Shown here piece by piece: positions 55,297-61,825 of a DNA stretch of 64,000 bases (positions within the stretch are counted from its first letter, which is position 1; every line of letters starts with the position of its first letter). Made by a program: the position numbers and the translations under genes. Origin of the DNA: Geodermatophilus telluris (lineage in GTDB: Bacteria > Actinomycetota > Actinomycetes > Mycobacteriales > Geodermatophilaceae); assembly GCF_900102745.1 (NCBI RefSeq), contig NZ_FMZF01000003.1, positions 186,001 to 250,000 of the forward strand. Direction: 5' to 3'. The notes under the pieces were generated by a model that did not search any database, was not told the DNA's origin, and saw nothing but the letters and a program-made list of their open reading frames with translations.

Positions 55297-56435
55297 GGAG
55301 GTCTGCGGGGGTCGGGCAGCGTGCGGAACAGCAGCCAGGTCAGCGCCTGCACCGCGACGAGCGGCGCCAGGGCGGTCTGCAGGGAGGTGGCGTCGGCGAT
55401 GCTGCCGAGCAGGGGGCTGGCCAGGCCGCCGATGCTGACGGTCAGGCCGAGGGTGATCCCGCTGGCGGTGCCGATCCGCGAGGGTAGGTAGTCCTGGGCG
55501 AGGGTGACCTGCAGCGAGAAGGGGACGTAGAGGCCGGCCGAGGTGAGCGCCACGAAGGGGTAGAGCGCGGGTCCCGGCACGAACACCACGCCGGCGACCG
55601 CGCCGATCGCGAGCAGGTACGACCAGCGGCAGACCGCGACCCGGCCGAAGCGGTCGGCCAGCGCGCCGCCGAGCACGGCGCCGACCGCGCCGCCGGCGTA
55701 GAGCACGAACAGCGCCGCGGTGCCCGCCGCGGTGCCGCCGCCCGTGCGCTCGGCGGCGTGCAGCGAGAGGAACGTGCTCAGCCCGACGAAGACGACCGAG
55801 CGGCAGACCACGGCCAGCGACAGCCGCACGAAGGACGCCCGGTCGTCCTCCCGGACGGCGGCCGCCGCAGCGTCCCCGGCGGCCCGCCACCGGTGCAGCG
55901 CGGACAGCACCGGCAGGAACACCGCGATGCCGGCCAGGGCCGGCAGCACCAGCAGCGGGGTCAGCCGCAGCCCGCCGGTGCCCACGACGGCGGCGACCAG
56001 CAGCGGGGACGTCGCGAAGCCCAGGTTGCCGCCGACGGAGAACCAGGCCATCGCGCTGTGGCTGTTCCCGCTGGCCAGCCGGGCCACCCGGGCGGACTCG
56101 GGGTGGTAGGCGGCCACCCCCACGCCGGAGACCGCGACGCACGCCAGCGTGAGCGCGTAGGAGCCGCCCAGCCCGCTCAGCGCGATGCCGAGGCCGCCCA
56201 GCAGCGTGGCGACCGGCAGCAGCCAGGGCATCGCCCGGCGGTCGGTGAGGAGACCGAACGCAGGCTGGGCGACCGACGACAGCACCGAGGCGGCGAGCAC
56301 CAGGCCTGCGGCGGCGGCGTAGTCGTAGTCCCGCTCGGCGACGAAGTACGGGACCAGGGCCGCCACGGCGCCCTGGTAGACGTCGACGCAGGCGTGGCCG
56401 ACGGACAGCAGCGCGATCGACGTCCTCCGGTGCAC
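55269..56435 (-). CDS. MFS transporter (Fsr/fosmidomycin-resistance-like)
   Basis: A 388-residue major facilitator protein with twelve hydrophobic helices. It begins SIALLSVGHACVDVYQGAVA, a pattern shared with Fsr-type efflux proteins, and has the QPAFGLLTDRRAMPWLLP loop and the GGALADRFGRVAVC loop of the second half. Export of a drug or metabolite is likely; the substrate is unknown. The GTG at 56435 was chosen because upstream sequence is arginine-rich and unlike the family. It overlaps the end of the amidohydrolase gene. Confidence 0.88.
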   Translation of the reverse strand: MHRRTSIALLSVGHACVDVYQGAVAALVPYFVAERDYDYAAAAGLVLAASVLSSVAQPAFGLLTDRRAMPWLLPVATLLGGLGIALSGLGGSYALTLACVAVSGVGVAAYHPESARVARLASGNSHSAMAWFSVGGNLGFATSPLLVAAVVGTGGLRLTPLLVLPALAGIAVFLPVLSALHRWRAAGDAAAAAVREDDRASFVRLSLAVVCRSVVFVGLSTFLSLHAAERTGGGTAAGTAALFVLYAGGAVGAVLGGALADRFGRVAVCRWSYLLAIGAVAGVVFVPGPALYPFVALTSAGLYVPFSLQVTLAQDYLPSRIGTASGITLGLTVSIGGLASPLLGSIADATSLQTALAPLVAVQALTWLLFRTLPDPRRPPQRTRTPAR

Positions 56436-56533
56436 CCCGCCATGCTCGGGGCGCGGCCGCCTGTCGGCCCGGCGCGCTCGCGCGCGGGCCCGGCGCGGTG
56501 GCGCGCCGCGCCCGCCCGGGTGAGGCTCCACCG

Positions 56534-57475
56534 GTGAGGATCCTGGTGACGGGGGCGTCGGGCTTCGTCGGCAGCCGGCTGGCCACCGCGCTGGACGCGG
56601 AGGGCCACGACGTCCGGGCGATGACCCGGCACCCGGAGCGCTACCGCGGGGCGGGCACCCCGGTCGCCGGCGACGTCGGCGACGAGGAGTCGCTGCGCGC
56701 GGCCCTGGACGGCTGCGAGGCGGCGTACTACCTGGTGCACTCGCTCGCCGACCCGGACTTCGAGCGCACGGACGCCGCGGCCGCCCGGGCCTTCGCGCGG
56801 GCGGCGGCCGCGACGGGCACCGGGCGCATCGTCTACCTGGGCGGCCTGGGCCGCGACGCGGACACCCTCTCCCCGCACCTGCGCAGCCGCCGCCAGGTCG
56901 AGCGGCTGCTGGGCGAGACCGGCGTGCCGGTCACCGTGCTGCGCGCCGGCATCGTCGTCGGCCACGGCGGCGTCTCGTGGGAGCTGACCCGCCAGCTGGT
57001 GGCCCACCTGCCGGCGATGGTCACCCCCCGCTGGGTGCGCACCCGGACCCAGCCGATCGCGGTCGCCGACGTCATCCGCTACCTCGTGGGCGTGCTCGGG
57101 GTGCCGGGGACCGCGGGCCGGGTGTACGAGGTGGGCGGCCCCGAGGTGCTGTCCTACCTCGAGATGCTCACCCGGGTGGCCCTCGTCCAGAACCGGCACC
57201 TCTTCGTCGTCCCGGTGCCGCTGCTCAGCCCGCGGCTGTCCTCCCGCTGGCTGGCGCTGGTCACCGACGTCGACGTCGCGACCGGCCGGTCGCTCATCGA
57301 CTCGATGACCAACGAGGTCGTCGTCACCGACGACTCCATCCGCTCGGTGGTGCCCTTCGAGCCGATGGACTACGACCGGATGGTCCTCGAGGCGCTCGTC
57401 GAACGGGCCCACGAGCACCGGCGGCAGGGCCGCGGGCAGCGGGCCGGGTGGCTCAGCCGCGGAGCCCGCCGGTGA
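56534..57475 (+). CDS. NAD(P)-binding epimerase-like protein (atypical SDR)
   Basis: A 313-residue protein of the NAD(P)H-binding SDR group. The dinucleotide motif ILVTGASGFVGSRLATAL is at the N-terminus. The GRIVYLGGLGRD, VTVLRAGIVVGHGGVSW and RTRTQPIAVADVIRYLVGVL blocks resemble the YbjT/NmrA-like and DUF2867-linked epimerases. The classical Tyr-x-x-x-Lys pair is not evident, so it may be a sensor or reductase. The GTG at 56534 starts at the first strand. It overlaps the CPBP gene in GTGA. Confidence 0.82.
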   Translation: MRILVTGASGFVGSRLATALDAEGHDVRAMTRHPERYRGAGTPVAGDVGDEESLRAALDGCEAAYYLVHSLADPDFERTDAAAARAFARAAAATGTGRIVYLGGLGRDADTLSPHLRSRRQVERLLGETGVPVTVLRAGIVVGHGGVSWELTRQLVAHLPAMVTPRWVRTRTQPIAVADVIRYLVGVLGVPGTAGRVYEVGGPEVLSYLEMLTRVALVQNRHLFVVPVPLLSPRLSSRWLALVTDVDVATGRSLIDSMTNEVVVTDDSIRSVVPFEPMDYDRMVLEALVERAHEHRRQGRGQRAGWLSRGARR

Positions 57476-58242
57476 CCGCGGCGCGGCGCGGGCTGCACGG
57501 CCCGGTCGTCCGGTGGCTGCGACGGACGCTCGTCGACCGGGTGCCCCGCGACCACCGCGAGTCCGACGCCGCCTTCCGCCGCCGGCGGCGGATCACCGCC
57601 GGCACCGCGGTGACCGGCGCCACCCTGCTCGGGGTGTCGCTGTCCCAGCCGCCGGACTCGCCGCGGTTCTACGGACTGACGCTCGCCGTCGCCGGCACCT
57701 GGGTGGCCGGCGGGCTGGCCTCCGGGCCGCTGCACCTGGGCTGGACCTTCGGCCGGGACACCGCGCTCCGGCGTCCGCTGGCCACGCCGCTGCTCACCGG
57801 CGTGGCCGCCTTCGGCGCGTTCTACGGCGCCGCGCTGGTCGCCCGGCGGATCCCGGTCCTCGACCGGGCCCTCACGTCGGTGCTCCGCTACGCCCACCAG
57901 GGGTCCTTCCCGCTGGTGCTGACGACGACGCTGGCCAACGGCGTGGCCGAGGAGGTCTTCTTCCGCGGGGCGCTGTACGCCGCGGTCGGCGTCGACCGGC
58001 CGGTGCTCACGTCGACGGCCGTCTACGGGCTGGCCACCACCGCCACGCGCAACCCGGCGCTCGTGCTGGCCAGCATCGTCATGGGCCTGCTCTTCGGGCT
58101 GCAGCGGCAGGCCACCGGCGGCATCCAGGCACCGGTCCTGACCCACCTGGCCTGGTCGGTGCTCATGCTGCGCCACCTCCCCCCGCTGTTCGCCGACCGG
58201 CCCGCGCTCGACGACCCCCGGCCGGGCCCGGGGCCCGGCTGA
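57472..58242 (+). CDS. CPBP family intramembrane metalloprotease
   Basis: A 256-residue membrane protein with about six or seven hydrophobic helices. The CPBP/Rce1 signature is complete: EEVFFRG in the middle (AEEVFFRGALYAAVG), a phenylalanine/glycine helix and HLAWS near the C-terminus, whose His is a likely metal ligand. Such proteases process small secreted peptides or lipoproteins. It starts by a GTGA overlap with the epimerase-like gene. It is convergent with a small hypothetical gene. Confidence 0.88.
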   Translation: MTAARRGLHGPVVRWLRRTLVDRVPRDHRESDAAFRRRRRITAGTAVTGATLLGVSLSQPPDSPRFYGLTLAVAGTWVAGGLASGPLHLGWTFGRDTALRRPLATPLLTGVAAFGAFYGAALVARRIPVLDRALTSVLRYAHQGSFPLVLTTTLANGVAEEVFFRGALYAAVGVDRPVLTSTAVYGLATTATRNPALVLASIVMGLLFGLQRQATGGIQAPVLTHLAWSVLMLRHLPPLFADRPALDDPRPGPGPG

Positions 58243-58262
58243 GCGGCGGGCCCGCCCGCCGC
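58243..58262. terminator. Short palindromic hairpin between convergent genes
   Basis: GCGGCGGGC-CC-GCCCGCCGC directly follows the CPBP stop and precedes the end of the convergent small gene. It is a likely bidirectional terminator, without a T-tract. Confidence 0.45.
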
Positions 58263-58272
58263 GCCGGAGGCC

Positions 58273-58605
58273 TCAGAGCTGCAGGACCGCCGCGGCGGTG
58301 AGGTAGGCCGCGGACACCCCTCGGGGGTCGTGCAGGTCCCCGGGGTCGGCCACGGCCGCCCGGGCCCGGGCCCGCAGAGCGGTCCCGGGGTCCTCGGCGA
58401 CCAGGTCGGCGCAGAGCCCCTCGACGGCGACCCGGGTGTCGTGCCCGTCCAGGTCGTCGAGGACGAGGCCGTCGTGCAGCAGCTGCGCCACCTCGCGGAA
58501 CACCTCACGGGCCGCCTCGGGGTCCACGCCGGGGCGCGACCGGGCGACCTCCTCCGCGGCCGCCAGGAAACGGTCGAGGTACGGGCCCGCCGAGCGCGCC
58601 GACAC
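58273..58605 (-). CDS. Small helical hypothetical protein
   Basis: A 110-residue protein that I do not recognise. It is mostly helical ([20 protein letters not shown], then [20 protein letters not shown]), acidic and without cysteine-rich or membrane segments. GTG at 58605 is taken as start; 58626 is also possible. It is convergent with the CPBP protease and divergent from dtd. No function is proposed. Confidence 0.6.
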   Translation of the reverse strand: MSARSAGPYLDRFLAAAEEVARSRPGVDPEAAREVFREVAQLLHDGLVLDDLDGHDTRVAVEGLCADLVAEDPGTALRARARAAVADPGDLHDPRGVSAAYLTAAAVLQL

Positions 58606-58702
58606 GCCGGGAGCATCCCAGCGCACCCCACGGGCGGGCAACGCGATCGCGCCCCCGGCCACCGCGGGGGTGGTCCCGCAGGGGATCGCGGAGGATGGGC
58701 CG

Positions 58703-59134
58703 GTGCGGGCGGTGCTGAGCAGGGTGTCGTCGGCGTCGGTGACCGTCGACGGTGCCGTCGTCGGGGAGGTCGGCCGGGGGCTGCTGGCGCTGGTCGGCGT
58801 CGGCCGGGACGACGACGCCGGCCGCGCGCGGGCGCTGGCCCGCAAGGTGCACGAGCTGCGGGTGTTCCCCACCGACGACGGCGCCCGGTCGGCCGCGGAC
58901 CTCGGCCTGCCGGTGCTGGTGGTGAGCCAGTTCACCCTCTACGCCGACACGCGCAAGGGCCGGCGCCCCTCCTGGGACGGCGCCGCACCCGGCGAGCTCG
59001 CCGAACCGCTGGTCGCGGAGGTCGTCGCGGAGCTGCGGCGACGCGGCGGCACGGTCGAGACCGGGGTGTTCGGAGCACGCATGGCGGTCGCTTCCGTCAA
59101 CGACGGACCGATGACCTTGCTGCTGGAGGTCTGA
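58703..59134 (+). CDS. dtd: D-aminoacyl-tRNA deacylase
   Basis: A 143-residue DTD that hydrolyses D-aminoacyl-tRNA, protecting translation from D-amino acids. The N-terminus [17 protein letters not shown], the SQFTL motif (residues 75-79) and the C-terminal NDGPMT motif (133-138), which holds the Gly-cisPro selectivity element, are intact. The GTG at 58703 is six bases after GAGGAT, a leaderless-type pattern. Length is normal. It is followed, after a regulatory stretch, by sigB, the same order as in some other Actinobacteria. Confidence 0.94.
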   Translation: MRAVLSRVSSASVTVDGAVVGEVGRGLLALVGVGRDDDAGRARALARKVHELRVFPTDDGARSAADLGLPVLVVSQFTLYADTRKGRRPSWDGAAPGELAEPLVAEVVAELRRRGGTVETGVFGARMAVASVNDGPMTLLLEV

Positions 59135-59206
59135 CCCCGCGACCGGGTGGGTACCGATGGTGACCGAACACACCACCTGTGGTCCCGCTGTGAATCCCGG
59201 GGGTGT

Positions 59207-59232
59207 GGAACACGGTCCCCGTCGTGACCGTT
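59207..59232 (+). promoter_or_regulatory. Sigma-H/sigma-R-type promoter upstream of sigB
   Basis: GGAAC (59207-59211) is followed after exactly 18 bases by GTT (59230-59232), within CGTT. This matches the oxidative/thiol stress sigma consensus GGAAT/C-N18-GTT of actinobacterial SigR/SigH. It lies about 160 bases before the sigB start, which fits known sigB control by SigH and SigE in mycobacteria. The rest of the 236-base gap shows no gene. Confidence 0.6.
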
Positions 59233-59370
59233 GGACGGGGCGTAACACAACGGACCACAACGCACCACCCAGCGAGGTGCTCCGCCGGACACGGAGCCCC
59301 ACCCGTCCGGATGCCACCGCCCACCACACCGGCGGTGCATCCGGACCAGACGCAAGGACGAAGACAGACC

Positions 59371-60354
59371 GTGACGCTCCTCCAGTCTTCCCCCAGTGAC
59401 GCCCTCGAGGTCCGCGCGCCGCGCCGCGAGCCGGACACCAGTGGACTGGTGTCGACCGACCTGGTGCGCGTGTACCTCAACACCATCGGCAAGACCGCCC
59501 TGCTGACCGCCGAGCAGGAGGTCGAGCTCGCCAAGCGCATCGAGGCGGGCCTCTACGCCGAGCGGCTGCTCGGCGAGCGGCAGCTCACCCCGGCCGTCGC
59601 GCGCGACTACAAGGCCCTCGCGGCCGACGGCAAGGCGGCCAAGCGCCACCTGCTGGAGGCCAACCTCCGGCTGGTCGTGTCGGTGGCCAAGCGCTACACC
59701 GGCCACGGCATGACGTTCCTGGACCTCATCCAGGAGGGCAACGTCGGCCTCATCCGCGCCGTCGAGAAGTTCGACTACACCAAGGGCTTCAAGTTCTCGA
59801 CCTACGCGACGTGGTGGATCCGCCAGGCGATCACCCGCGCGATGGCCGACTCCGGCCGCACCATCCGGCTGCCCGTGCACCTGGCCGAGCAGGTCAACAA
59901 GGTCGTGCGGACCCGCCGCCGGGTGCACCAGGAGCTCGAGCGGGAGCCCACCGCCGAGGAGCTCGGCCTCGAGCTCGACATGACGCCCGAGCGGGTCACC
60001 GAGCTGCTCGAGTACTCCCGCGACCTGGTGTCGCTCGACCAGACCGTCGGCACCGACGAGGAGTCCCGCCTCGGTGACTTCATCGAGGACGCCGACGCCG
60101 CGGTGGCCGAGGACGCCGTCGCCTTCCAGATGATGAAGGGCGACGTGCGCACCGTCCTGTCCACGCTGGAGGACCGCGAGCGCGACGTGGTCGTGCTGCG
60201 GTTCGGTCTCGACGGCGGCCAGCCCCGCACGCTCGAGCAGATCGGCAAGCAGTTCGGTCTCTCCCGTGAGCGGGTCCGGCAGATCGAGCGCGAGACGATG
60301 GCGAAGCTGCGCGACCCGCAGCGCGCCGACGCCCTGCGCGACTACCTGGCCTGA
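59371..60354 (+). CDS. sigB: RNA polymerase sigma factor SigB (primary-like group 2)
   Basis: A 327-residue group 2 sigma factor, non-essential-type paralogue of SigA. It lacks SigA's long N-terminal extension but has regions 1.2-4.2: [38 protein letters not shown] and the 4.2 helix-turn-helix [20 protein letters not shown] ending LRDYLA. In related organisms it handles general stress and stationary phase. The GTG at 59371 was chosen; AAGGA is a weak ribosome binding site. A stop-adjacent hairpin repeat and a further terminator follow. Confidence 0.93.
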   Translation: MTLLQSSPSDALEVRAPRREPDTSGLVSTDLVRVYLNTIGKTALLTAEQEVELAKRIEAGLYAERLLGERQLTPAVARDYKALAADGKAAKRHLLEANLRLVVSVAKRYTGHGMTFLDLIQEGNVGLIRAVEKFDYTKGFKFSTYATWWIRQAITRAMADSGRTIRLPVHLAEQVNKVVRTRRRVHQELEREPTAEELGLELDMTPERVTELLEYSRDLVSLDQTVGTDEESRLGDFIEDADAAVAEDAVAFQMMKGDVRTVLSTLEDRERDVVVLRFGLDGGQPRTLEQIGKQFGLSRERVRQIERETMAKLRDPQRADALRDYLA

Positions 60355-60355
60355 G

Positions 60356-60421
60356 CAAGGACCTCCTCGCCCCCCCGACCCCCGCTCCGCTCGGGTCGGG
60401 CCCCTGCGAGGAGGCCGTTCC
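60356..60421 (+). repeat. Stop-adjacent hairpin repeat, copy 7 (after sigB)
   Basis: CAAGGACCTCCTCGCCCC follows the sigB stop by one base, and GCGAGGAGGCCGTTCC closes the stem. The arms TCCTCGC/GCGAGGA pair perfectly; an inner CCGACCC/GGGTCGG pair also forms. Confidence 0.7.
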
Positions 60422-60430
60422 AGCCACCTC

Positions 60431-60465
60431 CGAGAGCCGGCTCCCCCTGGGGGAGCCGGCTCTCG
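60431..60465 (+). terminator. Strong terminator hairpin after sigB
   Basis: CGAGAGCCGGCTCCCC (60431-60446) pairs perfectly over 16 bases with GGGGAGCCGGCTCTCG (60450-60465) around a 3-base loop. Its end touches the next gene's TTGACA. Confidence 0.75.
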
Positions 60466-60468
60466 GCG

Positions 60469-60518
60469 TTGACAGGGGTCCTCCACCGGGCCAGAGTCAT
60501 CGTCAACCGATCGGTTGA
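60469..60518 (+). promoter_or_regulatory. Promoter with a 16-base palindromic operator
   Basis: TTGACA (60469-60474), a 17-base spacer and CAGAGT (60492-60497) make a good sigma-A-type promoter. The perfect palindrome TCAACCGATCGGTTGA (60503-60518) overlaps the expected start point, the classic place for a TetR-type repressor. It controls the DinB-like gene and probably the DHFR-like gene. No regulator gene is adjacent. Confidence 0.65.
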
Positions 60519-60529
60519 GGAGGCAGGTC

Positions 60530-61081
60530 ATGGCGACGACGGCGGACCGGTGGCGGCGGCTGGCCGACGACCTCACCCGGCGGGTCGACGGCGTCCCGCC
60601 CGGCCGCTGGGACGACCCCGCGCCCTGCGAGGGCTGGGTGGCCCGCGACGTCGTCCGGCACCTCGTCGAGTGGATGCCGGCGCTCTACCTCCCGGCGGTG
60701 GACCTGCCGGTGCCCGACCTCCCCTCCGTCGACGAGGACCCGGCCGCGGCCTGGCGGGCCGCCGACGCCGCGATCCGGGCCCTGCTCGCCGACCCGGACC
60801 TCGCCCGCCGGCCCACCAGCACCCGCGCCGGGGAGATGCCGCTGGAGGACCTGGTCGCCATGACCGGCCTCATGGACCTGCTGGTGCACACCTGGGACCT
60901 CGCCCGCGCCACCGGCCAGGACGAGACGATCGACGCGGACGAGGCGTCGGCCTTCCTCGCGGGCATCGAGCCGTGGGACGCCGCGCTGCGCAGCAGCGGC
61001 TACTACGGCCCGCGGGTGACGGTGCCCGACGACGCCGACGACCGGGCGAAGCTGCTCGCGTTCACCGGCCGCCGTCCCTGA
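60530..61081 (+). CDS. DinB-like TIGR03086/maleylpyruvate isomerase-type protein
   Basis: A 183-residue protein of the actinobacterial DinB/MDMPI_N fold. The PCEGWVARDVVRHLVEWMP start contains the first metal-type His, and MDLLVHTWDLARATGQD contains the second, with the conserved HTWDLA block. These proteins are often mycothiol-dependent transferases or isomerases. The ATG has AGGAGG at six bases. It lies behind a palindrome-controlled promoter, suggesting induced detoxification. The exact reaction is unknown. Confidence 0.82.
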   Translation: MATTADRWRRLADDLTRRVDGVPPGRWDDPAPCEGWVARDVVRHLVEWMPALYLPAVDLPVPDLPSVDEDPAAAWRAADAAIRALLADPDLARRPTSTRAGEMPLEDLVAMTGLMDLLVHTWDLARATGQDETIDADEASAFLAGIEPWDAALRSSGYYGPRVTVPDDADDRAKLLAFTGRRP

Positions 61082-61143
61082 GCCGTGGCGATGAGTTCCG
61101 GCGGCGCCGGCGGTCAGCCCGTCGTCGACACCGGGGAGGAACC

Positions 61144-61788
61144 GTGGGCCAGCTGCTGAGGGTGCAGAACTTCACCGTCTCGAGCGACGGGTACGGCGCG
61201 GGCGAGGGACAGAGCCTGCAGCGACCGTTCGGGCACGCCGACCCGCGGGAGCTGATGGCGTGGGCCCTCGCCACCGCGAGCTTCCCCGGGCGCAGCGGGC
61301 CGGGCGGCAGCCGCGGCCTCGACGACTACTTCACCCGCGACTTCGCGCACGGCATCGGCGCCGAGATCATGGGCCGGAACAAGTTCTCGCCCCAGCGCGG
61401 TCCCTGGCCGGACCTCGAGTGGCAGGGCTGGTGGGGCGACGAGCCGCCGTTCCACACGCCGGTCTTCGTGATGACCCACCACGTGCGGCCCTCGTTCACC
61501 CTGTCGGACACGACGTTCCACTTCGTCGACGGCGACCCGGCCACGGTGCTGCAGCAGGCCCGCGCGGCGGCCGGCGGCGCCGACGTCCGCCTCGGGGGTG
61601 GTGCCTCGGTGATCCGCCAGTTCCTCGACGCCGACCTCGTCGACACGCTGCACGTCGCCGTCGCACCCCTCGAGCTCGGCGCCGGTACGCGGCTGTGGAC
61701 CTCACCCGACGAGCTGCTCGACCGCTTCCACCGCGAGGTCGTCCCCAGCCCGAGCGGGGTCACCCACCACCTGTTCTGGCGCCGGTGA
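61144..61788 (+). CDS. Dihydrofolate reductase family protein (RibD C-terminal-like)
   Basis: A 214-residue reductase-fold protein. The nucleotide-binding LGGGASVIRQFLDADLVDTL and PLELGAGTRLW stretches, with VQNFTVSSDGYGAG at the start, match the DHFR/RibD_C superfamily. Most actinobacterial members are uncharacterised NAD(P)H-dependent reductases rather than true DHFR. The GTG has GGGGAGGAACC upstream, so it is likely co-transcribed with the DinB-like gene after a 62-base gap. The substrate is unknown. Confidence 0.82.
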   Translation: MGQLLRVQNFTVSSDGYGAGEGQSLQRPFGHADPRELMAWALATASFPGRSGPGGSRGLDDYFTRDFAHGIGAEIMGRNKFSPQRGPWPDLEWQGWWGDEPPFHTPVFVMTHHVRPSFTLSDTTFHFVDGDPATVLQQARAAAGGADVRLGGGASVIRQFLDADLVDTLHVAVAPLELGAGTRLWTSPDELLDRFHREVVPSPSGVTHHLFWRR

Positions 61789-61825
61789 GCCGCGGGACCG
61801 GGTGGCGGGGCTCCTCGACGGCGGC

